From Paenibacillus borealis (GTDB taxonomy: Bacteria > Bacillota > Bacilli > Paenibacillales > Paenibacillaceae), in the NCBI RefSeq assembly GCF_000758665.1, contig NZ_CP009285.1, positions 4,836,001 through 4,900,000 of the forward strand: a stretch of DNA of 64,000 nt, read 5' to 3'. The position numbers and the translations under genes were made by a program. This document shows, in pieces, positions 17,774-26,495 of the stretch. The notes under the pieces were generated by a model that saw only the letters and a list, made by a program, of their open reading frames with translations, made no database searches and was not told the origin of the DNA. The number at the start of each line of letters is the position of its first letter. Position 1 is the first letter of the stretch.

Positions 17774-17844
17774 TCTCAGAAAAGATTTATACGGACGCTG
17801 TCATGCTGCCATTAATGCCTTGCTGTGCAAAAACATTCCTACAG

Positions 17845-18711
17845 CTACATACAGAAAATATGCTCACCTATCGTCTTCACCTGCGGACGGCTCCATATCC
17901 ACTTGGAAGTAGCTGTCTTGGGATTGAAGTAATAGAGGCAGCCGCCGGAAGGGTCCCAGCCGTTAAGCGCCTGCTGCACTGCCTTGCGCGCCTGTTCATT
18001 TGGCTCCAGATAGATCTGACCGTCAGCAACAGCCGTGAAGGCCCCCGGTTGAAAAATCACCCCCGAAGGCGTATTGGGAAAGCTCGGCGATTTGACCCGG
18101 TTGAGAATAACCGCCGCCACCGCTACCTGTCCTTCAAACGGCTCCCCGCGCGATTCACCGTAAACGGCATTAGCCATGATTTTCAGATCATTTTCAGACA
18201 GCCCCATCGTGTTGCCGGAAGACAGCTCTGCTGTATTCGTATTGGCTGTATCATTCTTTTTTGCCGCCGTTCCGGAAGATGTATCTTTTTGGGCGGTAGA
18301 AGTTTTAGGCTCCGTAGGTTTCCAGGCTGTTGTTGCATTGTACAGTTTGAGCTTTGTTTTGGCGCCAACAACTCCGTCGGATTTCAAGCCGAATTTCCAC
18401 TGGAACCAGGTGACGGCATTTTTGGTCTTGGCTCCGAACTGGCTGTCAATAGCACCGGCATAATACCCAAGATGCTTAAGTCTCCCCTGCAGTTCATACA
18501 CATCCTGTCCGGAAGATCCAAGTTTAAGCGGCGTTGTCCCGAAAGCGGGCAAAGCCTCTTCTCCTTCGTCAGGAATTTCAGTTATACCTGGTGCTGCTGC
18601 ATACGATTGGGCGTAAGTCACGCCGCGATCTTCAAAGAATACGCCGGCAAACGGTGCGGCGGCCAAGGCCAGGGTTAATACGGCAAAGATCCACTGCTTA
18701 TGTTTTGTCAT
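17845..18711 (-). CDS. sleB: Spore cortex-lytic enzyme SleB
   Basis: Lytic transglycosylase that degrades muramic-lactam-containing spore cortex during germination. It has an N-terminal signal sequence (about 1-35, ending ...TYAQS), a peptidoglycan-binding domain (about 60-120: LKLGSSGQDVYELQGRLKHLGYY), a Thr/Lys/Asn-rich linker, and a C-terminal SleB/CwlJ hydrolase domain from about residue 170 with the catalytic Glu in YGESRGEPFEGQ. 288 residues is the normal size. The usual partner ypeB is not adjacent. A candidate SigG promoter lies upstream, as expected for a forespore gene. Confidence 0.95.
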   Translation of the reverse strand: MTKHKQWIFAVLTLALAAAPFAGVFFEDRGVTYAQSYAAAPGITEIPDEGEEALPAFGTTPLKLGSSGQDVYELQGRLKHLGYYAGAIDSQFGAKTKNAVTWFQWKFGLKSDGVVGAKTKLKLYNATTAWKPTEPKTSTAQKDTSSGTAAKKNDTANTNTAELSSGNTMGLSENDLKIMANAVYGESRGEPFEGQVAVAAVILNRVKSPSFPNTPSGVIFQPGAFTAVADGQIYLEPNEQARKAVQQALNGWDPSGGCLYYFNPKTATSKWIWSRPQVKTIGEHIFCM

Positions 18712-18761
18712 AGGGGTTCGCTCTACCTTTCTCTTGTAAGTTCTGCATGAATGGCTAAAGT

Positions 18762-18791
18762 TATTATGACGACTGACAAGACATCCTATGC
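18762..18791 (-). promoter_or_regulatory. Candidate SigG (forespore) promoter of sleB
   Basis: Minus-strand GCATAG (fits GnATnR) is followed after 17 bp by CATAATA (fits CATnnTA). It lies about 50 bp upstream of sleB. B. subtilis sleB is SigG-dependent. Confidence 0.6.
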
Positions 18792-18820
18792 ATTACGTAA
18801 GACTGGCAAGAGTAAATCCA

Positions 18821-18850
18821 TTGCAAATGAGAACGATTATCAACTATACT
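18821..18850 (+). promoter_or_regulatory. Fur-controlled promoter of the AraC-type regulator gene
   Basis: TTGCAA (18821-18826), an 18-bp spacer and TATACT (18845-18850). The spacer contains the Fur-box-like TGAGAACGATTATCA (18828-18842), which matches the 7-1-7 consensus TGATAATNATTATCA at 12 of 14 positions. Confidence 0.75.
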
Positions 18851-18883
18851 TGGACTATGAACCAACGGGAGTTGAGAAGAATC

Positions 18884-20857
18884 ATGAATCTGAAGGACCA
18901 TATCGTACTGTGGAACCATGCTTTAATAGAAGTTATTGATATCCGCAAGGCCACTTTCACTTCGGGAGAACCTCCGCTGCTGTACCGCCTTCCAGCCAGT
19001 ACATATATGTATGTCGTCCGCGGCACTGCAAGTGTGCTTATAGATGAAATTCCATTTGAAATCGGCGGTGCCGGTGTGATTCACGGCGGTAAAGGCACGA
19101 CGATTAAAGTGCTCCATACACAGGATATCCTGAATTATTACTTAATTTTGTACAGATCTACACTTAATCTTCCCGCACGCCGGAATCTTACAGCGCTTAT
19201 GGAGCGCAGCAGGCCTTTTACCGAGCCCTATCAGTTCACCCCGGGCAATCCGCTGCCGCTGTACGAAATCCTGACACGGATGTATGGCGAATGGCAAAAA
19301 GGCGGCGTCCTCGAACATCTGCATGCCAAAGCCTTGTTCTATCAGTGGGTTCACGAGCTGCTCCGTCAGCTGCATGCGCAGGATATCCAGCCCCTCAAAG
19401 CGGATTCGCTGGACCAGGCAGTACGCTACATGCACGACAGTTACAGCAAACCCTTCACGCTGGATGCACTCGCCGGCGCACTCGGAACGAGCCCGAGAAC
19501 ATTATCGAGATTATTCCGGATGAGGCTTCAGACCAGCCCTGCCCAGTATATGATTCAGATCCGTATGGACAAAGCCCGTGAGCTGCTGCTGAACACAGAG
19601 GCCACACTGCATGATATTGCTGTTGCTGTCGGCTACCCGGATGCTTATTCCTTTGGGAAAATGTTCAAGAAGTACTTCGGCTCCTCGCCCGTAAGGTACA
19701 AAAATTCCTTGCATGAAGCATATAAATGGCCGGATGTGCCAACTGCCGTGTCCGCTTATGACATTGTCCAGGAAGACACTCTCCGATATATTGATGATGA
19801 TAATCATTATCAATATAATCTAAAAGGAGCGTCACCCATGTTCAGAACCGCTAGACCATCCCTAATGCTTACCTTGTTGTTATGCTTCACCATAGTGTTA
19901 AGCGCATGTTCCGGAGGAACAGCCAATAACTCCGCTGCAGGCAGCAGCAATACGCCTTCCGCTTCTCCCGCAGCGACGGCAGCCGCTACAACATCTCCGG
20001 ATAACACTTCAGCAGAAGCACAGACCCGGACCATCTCCACAGTCAAAGGAGACATAGAGGTTCCGGCCAATCCCCAGCGTGTGGTAGTACTGTATCTGCT
20101 GGGCGATGTCCTCGCGCTCGGGGTGAAACCGATTGGTGTATCCGATGTATCGGAAGGCGCGGCCTTTGAGAGCGAACTGAAGGATGTACAGAAGCTGGGC
20201 AACTGGTTCGAGGCTAGTCCTGAAGTTGTACTCTCGCTGGAGCCAGATCTGATTATTGTTCCTTCTGAGGAAACCTATGAAGCGCTGCATGACATTGCAC
20301 CGACTGTGCTGGTTCCTTATGAGAAGATGACAACCGATGAGCGGGTCGGCTTTATTGGACAGATTTTTGGTAAGGAAGACCAGGCCGCCAGCCTGTTGGA
20401 CAACTTCAATGCCAAAGTGGAAGACAGTAAGCAGAAGCTGCAGGAAGCTGGAATTCTCGGATCTACCATCTCCATTATGGAAGGCGGCGCAGACCGCAGT
20501 ATGGTAGTGGTCATGAGCAAACAATACGGCCGGGGTTCACAGGTCATTTATGAATATCTTGGGATGAAGGCGCCTGAGCTTGTTCAGCAAAAAATCGATA
20601 GCACGACCGACGTTGGCGGTGAATCCGTCTCGTTTGAAGTACTGGCCGATTACAGCGGAGACTATATCTTCCGTTCTTCCTATGACGGGATGGCTGATCT
20701 GACCGGGGACCCGCTATGGAACAGCATTCCGGCTGTCAAAGAAGGACGAATGCTGGAGATCGACTTCGGATTATCCTATTATAGCGATATCTATTCGCTT
20801 AACGCCCAGCTTGATTTCATTGTTGACAACCTGCTTGCAGCCCCCCGGGTGAAGTAA
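18884..20857 (+). CDS. AraC-family iron-uptake regulator reading in frame into a siderophore-binding lipoprotein domain
   Basis: One uninterrupted frame of 657 codons. Residues about 1-170 form a cupin-like sensor, about 175-280 an AraC helix-turn-helix pair (FTLDALAGALGTSPRTLSRLF and IAVAVGYPDAYSFGKMFKKYF), and from residue 319 a complete lipoprotein begins. No stop codon separates them. The start chosen is ATG 18884, 12 bases after GGAG; the frame is also open to 18788. B. subtilis Btr is a known fusion of an AraC domain with a siderophore-binding domain, but Btr has no signal peptide or lipobox. Here a Fur-box promoter, ribosome binding site and ATG lie inside the frame, so two products are likely. 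Orientation is opposite to its neighbours. Confidence 0.75.
   Translation: MNLKDHIVLWNHALIEVIDIRKATFTSGEPPLLYRLPASTYMYVVRGTASVLIDEIPFEIGGAGVIHGGKGTTIKVLHTQDILNYYLILYRSTLNLPARRNLTALMERSRPFTEPYQFTPGNPLPLYEILTRMYGEWQKGGVLEHLHAKALFYQWVHELLRQLHAQDIQPLKADSLDQAVRYMHDSYSKPFTLDALAGALGTSPRTLSRLFRMRLQTSPAQYMIQIRMDKARELLLNTEATLHDIAVAVGYPDAYSFGKMFKKYFGSSPVRYKNSLHEAYKWPDVPTAVSAYDIVQEDTLRYIDDDNHYQYNLKGASPMFRTARPSLMLTLLLCFTIVLSACSGGTANNSAAGSSNTPSASPAATAAATTSPDNTSAEAQTRTISTVKGDIEVPANPQRVVVLYLLGDVLALGVKPIGVSDVSEGAAFESELKDVQKLGNWFEASPEVVLSLEPDLIIVPSEETYEALHDIAPTVLVPYEKMTTDERVGFIGQIFGKEDQAASLLDNFNAKVEDSKQKLQEAGILGSTISIMEGGADRSMVVVMSKQYGRGSQVIYEYLGMKAPELVQQKIDSTTDVGGESVSFEVLADYSGDYIFRSSYDGMADLTGDPLWNSIPAVKEGRMLEIDFGLSYYSDIYSLNAQLDFIVDNLLAAPRVK
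19764..19812 (+). promoter_or_regulatory. Internal promoter with perfect Fur box for the siderophore-binding lipoprotein
   Basis: TTGTCC (19764-19769), a 17-bp spacer and TATATT (19787-19792). Immediately downstream is TGATAATCATTATCA (19798-19812), a perfect 7-1-7 Fur palindrome covering the expected transcription start. AAAGGAG at 19823-19829 then precedes the ATG at 19838. Confidence 0.85.
19838..20857 (+). CDS. Iron-siderophore ABC transporter substrate-binding lipoprotein
   Basis: 339-residue extracytoplasmic solute-binding protein of the FeuA/FhuD (TroA-like) class. A type II signal peptide ends in LSAC with the lipidated Cys at residue 24, followed by a Ser/Ala/Thr-rich tether to about residue 65. 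The binding domain starts at VPANPQRVVVLYLLGDVLALG, with the typical EPDLIIVPS segment. AAAGGAG eight bases before ATG and its own Fur-box promoter argue for independent translation. The frame upstream is open and belongs to the AraC regulator. Permease and ATPase genes are not nearby, so it must work with a transporter encoded elsewhere. The exact siderophore is unknown. Confidence 0.9.
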   Translation: MFRTARPSLMLTLLLCFTIVLSACSGGTANNSAAGSSNTPSASPAATAAATTSPDNTSAEAQTRTISTVKGDIEVPANPQRVVVLYLLGDVLALGVKPIGVSDVSEGAAFESELKDVQKLGNWFEASPEVVLSLEPDLIIVPSEETYEALHDIAPTVLVPYEKMTTDERVGFIGQIFGKEDQAASLLDNFNAKVEDSKQKLQEAGILGSTISIMEGGADRSMVVVMSKQYGRGSQVIYEYLGMKAPELVQQKIDSTTDVGGESVSFEVLADYSGDYIFRSSYDGMADLTGDPLWNSIPAVKEGRMLEIDFGLSYYSDIYSLNAQLDFIVDNLLAAPRVK

Positions 20858-20880
20858 TTCTGAATCAATCATTTCAAAAA

Positions 20881-20918
20881 AAAGAGATGGCCTCGTATTA
20901 TGCGGGCCATCTCTTTTT
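20881..20918. terminator. Bidirectional terminator between the lipoprotein gene and spoIIIE
   Basis: AAAGAGATGGCC/GGCCATCTCTTT arms with a 12-base loop have T-runs on both strands. It serves the two convergent genes. Confidence 0.92.
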
Positions 20919-20921
20919 GGG

Positions 20922-23615
20922 TTATGAACTGATTCTGCTATGCTGATACTGTTCGAGGGACATCAGCACCTCACGCGGCTTGCTGCCCTCGTAAGGCCCG
21001 ATCACGCTTCTGGCCTCCATGGCATCGATTAACCGTGCAGCACGGGTGTAACCGACGCGCATGCGCCGCTGAAGCAGCGACACCGAGGCCTGCTTGGCTT
21101 CCAGCACAATCTGGACGGCCTGTTCATATAATTCATCCTGCGGTTCCTGGTCTTCCGATATGGAGTCATCAACCTCAGGGACAAGGGATTCATCATAATT
21201 CGCTTCACCCTGGCTGCTTACATACTGCACGATCGTTTCGACTTCCTGATCGCTCATGAACGCGCCCTGGACACGGATCGGCTTGGAAGCTCCCATTGGC
21301 AGGAACAGCATATCCCCCCGTCCCAGCAGCTTCTCTGCACCCGGCATATCCAGAATCGTCCGTGAATCCACATTCGACGACACTCCGAAAGCTATCCGCG
21401 AAGGAATATTCGCCTTAATCAGTCCGGTAATGACGTCCACGGAAGGACGCTGTGTAGCGATGATCAGATGAATTCCCGCTGCCCGCGCCATCTGGGCAAG
21501 CCGGCAGATCGCGTCCTCGACATCATTCGCCGCCACCATCATCAGATCGGCAAGCTCGTCCACAATTACTACAATGTAGGGCAATACCGCTGCAGGATTA
21601 TCTTTCATTAGAGTATTATAACCTTCCATATTACGCGTGCCTGACTTGGAGAACAGCTCATAACGCTTCTCCATCTCCACCACTATCTTCTTCAAGGCAA
21701 GACTGGCCCGCTTGGGATCGGTAACCACCGGAGCAAGCAGATGTGGGATGCCATTATATACATTCAGCTCGACCATCTTAGGGTCGACCATGAGGAACTT
21801 CACTTCATTAGGCTTGGCTTTATAAAGGATGCTGGTAATAATGCCGTTAATGCAGACAGACTTACCGGAACCGGTAGCTCCTGCTACGAGCAAATGGGGC
21901 ATCTTGGCCAGGTTACCAATAATCGTCTGACCGGATATATCCCGGCCGAAGGCAATCGATAACCGCGACTCTGCCTCCTGAAAAATCTGCGTCTCCATTA
22001 CTTCACGCATGGTTACAATTGAGACTTCGGAGTTCGGCACTTCAATACCGATGGCAGACTTACCCGGAATCGGTGCTTCCATCCGGATATCCTTGGCTGC
22101 CAGCGCCAGCGCGATATCATCCGTAAGATTGACGATCCGGCTGACCTTCACACCGATATCCGGCTGAATTTCATACCGGGTAACAGCCGGGCCCCGGACC
22201 ACTTCCAGCACCTTCGCCCTGACACCGAAGCTCTCGAGTGTGGCTTCCAGCTTGCGGGCCGTCTGCATGTAGTCATTCTGGTCTCCAGCCTTGCCGCCGT
22301 TGTTGGGCTTCGCCAGCAGGCGGAAGGATGGCAGCTTGTACGGTTTGGGAGGCGGCGGTGGCGGAATTGCCGGAATCACTTCGCCATTTTCTGCCGTTTC
22401 CAGCAGCCCGTCCAGCTCTACCGGAAGTCCGGCCTCAGCGGATTCACCCTCCGCTGCAGGATATCCGGCAGCAGAGGACAGAGCCTCATCTCCCGCGCCT
22501 ATAACAGCGCCGCCGCGTGCAGCCGGAGAGAACTCACTCCACTCCTCCCGGTCCTCCGCATTCAGCCCTTCCGAGCGGATATGCTCGAAGAAGTCGCGGA
22601 TAATCGGTGTAACCGGCTCCACATCCTCCTCGGGGAAGTCATCCTCGCCGAGATCCTCCGGCGGCATTCCCCTGCCAGCCGCAAGCCCGGATATAATCGG
22701 ACCGTTGCGCGGTTCTGTCAGGATTACATCCGGCAGTTCCCCGTCACCATGCTCTTCCGTCCCGGACTGCTGCTCATTACGGGCAGAGCCGCTGAACCAG
22801 CCGGCCACTCTTCCCAGCAGGTTCGGCTGTGCACGTCTGGGCAGCTGTTGATTATTCTCTTCTTCATCGTCTTCGTAGTAGTCATCATCATCTGCCGGCT
22901 GCGGTGCAGGAGGCGTGCTGTTCCTTGTGGCTCTGGGCACTACCGGAACCGCTGCAGGGCGGTTAGCTGATCTGAGCTTGATTCCTTCCACCAGCTTAAC
23001 CGCTCTTACGCGGAGCAGTGTAAACAGCTCCACATACGACAGATTGGTAATCAGCATGAAGCTGATCGCCAGCAGAACAATCATAAGCAGCTTGGCGCCC
23101 AGATTGCCGAACAGCCACAGGAGAGCAGCATACTCCAGTGCTCCGATATATCCTCCGCTGATGTCCTTGCCCAGCATGTACACACTGCTCTCACCGGCGC
23201 CCGGTGACAGTGAACCCGAGAGGTCATTATGTATTTGGGCCAGCACATTACCCGGATGCAGCATTCCAATCGGCCCCAGCTTCTGCTGCATAGCCGAAAT
23301 CGTACTCATCAGGCACATGGACAGCAGCAGCAATAGCCCGCCTGTATATCTGCTGTTCCAGGTAGATGGCCATTTCCGGTGAATCATGACCATCAAACCA
23401 TAAAAAATGCCGGCCAGCGGCAGCACAAAATAGAATCTGCCGAGTAAATATCCCGCCATGCTTGAAAGTGAGCGCCCAACAGCCGCTTCACCTGACAATG
23501 CTATGACAGAAATAGTGATTAGCAGAATTCCATAGATTTCATATTTTAAAACGCTGCCCAGCAGCGCTTTTTTCTTTTTCTTTTTTCTTTTTTTAGCCAC
23601 GCCAGCCACCCCCAC
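20922..23615 (-). CDS. spoIIIE: DNA translocase SpoIIIE/FtsK
   Basis: 897-residue septal DNA pump that moves the chromosome into the forespore. An extremely Lys-rich N-terminus is followed by about four membrane helices (residues about 20-190), an acidic Pro-rich linker (about 225-420), the RecA-like motor with [14 protein letters not shown] (Walker A) and [12 protein letters not shown] (Walker B), and a C-terminal gamma winged helix ([22 protein letters not shown]). The first start is GTG 23615; a second GTG five codons later is equally possible. The length exceeds B. subtilis SpoIIIE mainly because of the linker. Confidence 0.96.
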   Translation of the reverse strand: MGVAGVAKKRKKKKKKALLGSVLKYEIYGILLITISVIALSGEAAVGRSLSSMAGYLLGRFYFVLPLAGIFYGLMVMIHRKWPSTWNSRYTGGLLLLLSMCLMSTISAMQQKLGPIGMLHPGNVLAQIHNDLSGSLSPGAGESSVYMLGKDISGGYIGALEYAALLWLFGNLGAKLLMIVLLAISFMLITNLSYVELFTLLRVRAVKLVEGIKLRSANRPAAVPVVPRATRNSTPPAPQPADDDDYYEDDEEENNQQLPRRAQPNLLGRVAGWFSGSARNEQQSGTEEHGDGELPDVILTEPRNGPIISGLAAGRGMPPEDLGEDDFPEEDVEPVTPIIRDFFEHIRSEGLNAEDREEWSEFSPAARGGAVIGAGDEALSSAAGYPAAEGESAEAGLPVELDGLLETAENGEVIPAIPPPPPPKPYKLPSFRLLAKPNNGGKAGDQNDYMQTARKLEATLESFGVRAKVLEVVRGPAVTRYEIQPDIGVKVSRIVNLTDDIALALAAKDIRMEAPIPGKSAIGIEVPNSEVSIVTMREVMETQIFQEAESRLSIAFGRDISGQTIIGNLAKMPHLLVAGATGSGKSVCINGIITSILYKAKPNEVKFLMVDPKMVELNVYNGIPHLLAPVVTDPKRASLALKKIVVEMEKRYELFSKSGTRNMEGYNTLMKDNPAAVLPYIVVIVDELADLMMVAANDVEDAICRLAQMARAAGIHLIIATQRPSVDVITGLIKANIPSRIAFGVSSNVDSRTILDMPGAEKLLGRGDMLFLPMGASKPIRVQGAFMSDQEVETIVQYVSSQGEANYDESLVPEVDDSISEDQEPQDELYEQAVQIVLEAKQASVSLLQRRMRVGYTRAARLIDAMEARSVIGPYEGSKPREVLMSLEQYQHSRISS

Positions 23616-23694
23616 AACATTATACCATATAATGGCGTGGCGTACCTATGTTCTCTTTTGTCAGAAAATGCATTTATAGGCGGTATGTTCGCAT

Positions 23695-23910
23695 TTAATT
23701 GTTCAGATGAATGACCGCCCCGGGGGACAGGGCAGCATCCAGATATCTGTGCAGCGGACACTGCAGCAGCCTGACAATCCGCGCCTGACCGCCTTCAAGC
23801 GGTTCAACCTGCATCAGCATCCCCTGATAGCTGATCTCCTGCACCGGCAGCGCATAATTAAGAGCGCCCTCAAACACCTGCTCCATCGGCAGAATTGTAT
23901 AAAAGGTCAT
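23695..23910 (-). CDS. ylzJ: YlzJ-like protein
   Basis: 71-residue conserved protein of unknown function, typically between tepA and spoIIIE. Segments [15 protein letters not shown] and [24 protein letters not shown] are characteristic. Its ATG overlaps the tepA stop (ATGA), so the two are translationally coupled. There is no signal peptide or membrane segment. Confidence 0.9.
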   Translation of the reverse strand: MTFYTILPMEQVFEGALNYALPVQEISYQGMLMQVEPLEGGQARIVRLLQCPLHRYLDAALSPGAVIHLNN

Positions 23911-24689
23911 TGAGTCAGCCCTCCCGGCGGAAGATGATCAGGCGAAAGTGATGTGTTTGCGGCAATCATTTTGTTCAGCTGGGCCAGAGCAGCTCCTATG
24001 CCGCCCACCTCGTCCATAAGACCGTATTTCACGGCATCCTGCCCGCCGACAGCGGTACCGATGTCACGGTTCAGCTCGCCGGTTTTGAACATCAGGTCTT
24101 TGAACTGCGACTCTGTGATGCGGGAATGTGAAGTTACAAATTTAACCATCCGCTCCTGCATCCGCTCCATATATTCGAAGGTTTGCGGCACCCCGATCAC
24201 GAGACCGTTCATCCGGATCGGATGAATCGTCATCGTTGCACTCTCGGCAATGATAGAGTAGCTGGAGGATACGGCGATCGGAACGCCTATGCTGTGGCCG
24301 CCGCCGATTACCACGGTCACAGTTGGCTTGGACAAGGAGGCAATCATCTCGGCAATGGCCAGTCCGGCCTCCACATCCCCTCCGACGGTATTCAGGATAA
24401 TCAGCAGCCCTTTGATATTCTTATTCTGCTCGGCGGCAACCAGCTGGGGAATGATGTGTTCATATTTCGTAGTTTTGTTATGCGGCGGCAATACGAAATG
24501 TCCTTCGATCTGGCCGATAATCGTCATGCAGAAAATATCCGGCTCCCCCGTAGGCACCGCCGTTTGCCCCAGTTCCTTCAGCACCCCTACCGGCCCTGGT
24601 GGTACAGGTTCATTGACCCCCGGTTTAATCCCATCAGGCAGAATCTCTTCGTTCTTACCGCTGTTCATGCTTGCTTCTGTGAAGTCCAT
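23907..24689 (-). CDS. tepA: ClpP-like translocation-enhancing protein TepA
   Basis: 260-residue ClpP-fold protein (YmfB/TepA family); the B. subtilis protein was linked to early stages of preprotein translocation and to spore-protein degradation. The ClpP core is seen as [35 protein letters not shown] (nucleophile Ser in HSIG) and [11 protein letters not shown] (His region). The open frame begins at 24818, but GGGAG before the ATG at 24689 and the family length favour the shorter form; ATG 24761 is an alternative. Overlaps ylzJ by four bases. Confidence 0.9.
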   Translation of the reverse strand: MDFTEASMNSGKNEEILPDGIKPGVNEPVPPGPVGVLKELGQTAVPTGEPDIFCMTIIGQIEGHFVLPPHNKTTKYEHIIPQLVAAEQNKNIKGLLIILNTVGGDVEAGLAIAEMIASLSKPTVTVVIGGGHSIGVPIAVSSSYSIIAESATMTIHPIRMNGLVIGVPQTFEYMERMQERMVKFVTSHSRITESQFKDLMFKTGELNRDIGTAVGGQDAVKYGLMDEVGGIGAALAQLNKMIAANTSLSPDHLPPGGLTQ

Positions 24690-24819
24690 CGTGCGCAGCT
24701 CTCCCTTTCCGCTTACAGCATCTTTCCGCTGCAGCCATACTATCTTCTGGTAGTATGACATTCCGGGGGACTCCCTTATGCAAATCCGGTTATAAAATAT
24801 CAGTCTGTGTTTGTTCAAG

Positions 24820-25830
24820 TTAATGCGGGTCTGCTACAGCACCAAGCACTGCCCCCCGGATATAAGGTTGTCCATTCAAGCTCTTCAGACCGGCGGCAGA
24901 GCCGGTGACAACAACTCCCAGAATCCGGATATCTGCGGTATCAGGTTCAGCTTTATCCTTTTTGAGGTACTGGTTGATCCGGCTGTACTCGCTGTAATAA
25001 TCCTTATGTTGCAGTCCCGTTTGAAGCATTTCGAGAAAGTCCTCCGGCAGTACCTCGTCGCTGTTTGGCCCCGTTCCAAAGCCGTATACGCCTGCGGAAG
25101 ATGACATCGGCTGCGGATTCACCATTACACCCTCCCCGTCCTCATGGGGTTTCAGATTGAACCAGGAGGATTCATCATAGGTATCCACCCAATACCATAC
25201 GGGTCTGGCCTCCCGGGGAAGCATGCTGTTCACCTCTTCAAAGGAATAGGGTTTGTCAAAAGACAGCGCCATCTCCGCCAGTTCCTCCGGTTCCATTCTG
25301 GTGAGCAGGTTAAGGTCATTCAGAATAGCACCACTATATTTCACACCTGGAATGTAGTAAGCCATCTCCTTCTGGCCGTTATGCGGGTTATACTGCCGTC
25401 TGAACGCCTGGCTGTCCGGATTTCCCGGAGGCGCTGACTCCTGCAGATTGGTTGTGCCGCCATAAGCGCCAGTGGCAAAAGGAAACCACCACTCGTTGTA
25501 ATTGAACCATTTCTCATTCCAGGGGACGGGTACACCTTCAATGATTTTGTAAGTGCTCATCTCCAGTACTCCCGACAAAAATCCACGGTTATCCCTAAAG
25601 CCTGAAGGATATTCATTGGGACTGCTGATCATTAAATATCTCCACTCGCTGTAATGGGCCTCTGCGGACCGGCGCTCCACAAGCTTCGCCGCACCGAAGA
25701 ACACTACGGACAATGTTAGAATAGTAACCAGAAGCGAAATAACAATACTGCGGATTAAGCTTTTATGTTTGGCTTTTTTCAGTGCTTGGGCCAGATTCTC
25801 ATCCTCTTGTCCTTCCCATGGTGCCGTCAT
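24820..25830 (-). CDS. Anti-sigma factor with sigma-regulator N- and C-terminal domains
   Basis: 336-residue single-pass membrane protein. A cytoplasmic N-terminus (about 1-24) is followed by one membrane helix (about 25-48) and a large extracytoplasmic domain, the arrangement of Sigma_reg_N/Sigma_reg_C proteins that hold ECF sigma factors. Its ATG overlaps the sigma factor stop codon (ATGA), the usual coupling of sigma and anti-sigma. No zinc-binding anti-sigma motif is seen. The inducing signal is unknown. Confidence 0.82.
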   Translation of the reverse strand: MTAPWEGQEDENLAQALKKAKHKSLIRSIVISLLVTILTLSVVFFGAAKLVERRSAEAHYSEWRYLMISSPNEYPSGFRDNRGFLSGVLEMSTYKIIEGVPVPWNEKWFNYNEWWFPFATGAYGGTTNLQESAPPGNPDSQAFRRQYNPHNGQKEMAYYIPGVKYSGAILNDLNLLTRMEPEELAEMALSFDKPYSFEEVNSMLPREARPVWYWVDTYDESSWFNLKPHEDGEGVMVNPQPMSSSAGVYGFGTGPNSDEVLPEDFLEMLQTGLQHKDYYSEYSRINQYLKKDKAEPDTADIRILGVVVTGSAAGLKSLNGQPYIRGAVLGAVADPH

Positions 25831-26324
25831 TCAGCCTCACCTCCATAAATGTGTTGAAACTGCTGCCTGGCACGGTATAGGGAAGCCTTTACTGTCCCTT
25901 CTGTGACTCCCAAGAGCGCAGCAATTTGTTTGTAGGAGAACTCCAGTTCATATTTCAGCAGAATCAGCTGGCGGTTCGCCGGATTCATCCTGCCAAGAAT
26001 CTTCTCAATCAGTACTCTTTGCTCCTGCCTCAGCAGAATGGATTCCGGAAGTTCGCTCTCCGGCGCTTCATAATCATGAATTTCTTCGGAATACCGGAAC
26101 CGGGCCTGCCTCCGGCAAAGATCATAATAGCTGTTAATCGCTACCTTATAGAGCCAGGCACTGAACTTATGCCCGTCAATCCCGTCAACATACAGCAAGG
26201 CTTTGTATACTGTATCCTGTACGATGTCTTCCGCATCTGCACTTCCGGCACCCAGCCGGATTAAATATCTGCGTATTTCTGCCATTTTGGATTGGAGCAG
26301 CTGCTCTTTGTTTCCAGCCCCCAC
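25827..26324 (-). CDS. ECF RNA polymerase sigma factor
   Basis: 165-residue group 4 sigma factor. Region 2 includes DAEDIVQDTVYKALLYVDG and FSAWLYKVAINSYYDLCRR; region 4 includes QLILLKYELEFSYKQIAALLGVTEGTVKASLYRAR. The first GTG (26330) is too close to AAGGGGG, so GTG 26324, seven bases away, is preferred. It is paired with the anti-sigma gene by a four-base overlap. The pair sits between rnjB and tepA, where B. subtilis has no such genes. No confident autoregulatory ECF promoter was found upstream. Confidence 0.92.
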   Translation of the reverse strand: MGAGNKEQLLQSKMAEIRRYLIRLGAGSADAEDIVQDTVYKALLYVDGIDGHKFSAWLYKVAINSYYDLCRRQARFRYSEEIHDYEAPESELPESILLRQEQRVLIEKILGRMNPANRQLILLKYELEFSYKQIAALLGVTEGTVKASLYRARQQFQHIYGGEAE

Positions 26325-26403
26325 TTTCACACCCCCTTGGCAGTATAACGATTGAGCTTCTTAAATGTTGTGTCTGCTGGCGAAAAAAATCTTGTAGCTG
26401 CAC

Positions 26404-26455
26404 AAAAAGCCCCTCCTCCCCAGGAAACCGTCCAATATTTCCGGGAAGAAGGGGC
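26404..26455 (-). terminator. Terminator after rnjB
   Basis: GCCCCTTCTTCCC/GGGGAGGAGGGGC arms are followed on the minus strand by TTTTTGTG. Lies 40 bp past the rnjB stop. Confidence 0.85.
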
Positions 26456-26495
26456 TATTGCCCTGCATATATTTATTCTTAAGAAAAAGTTTCTT

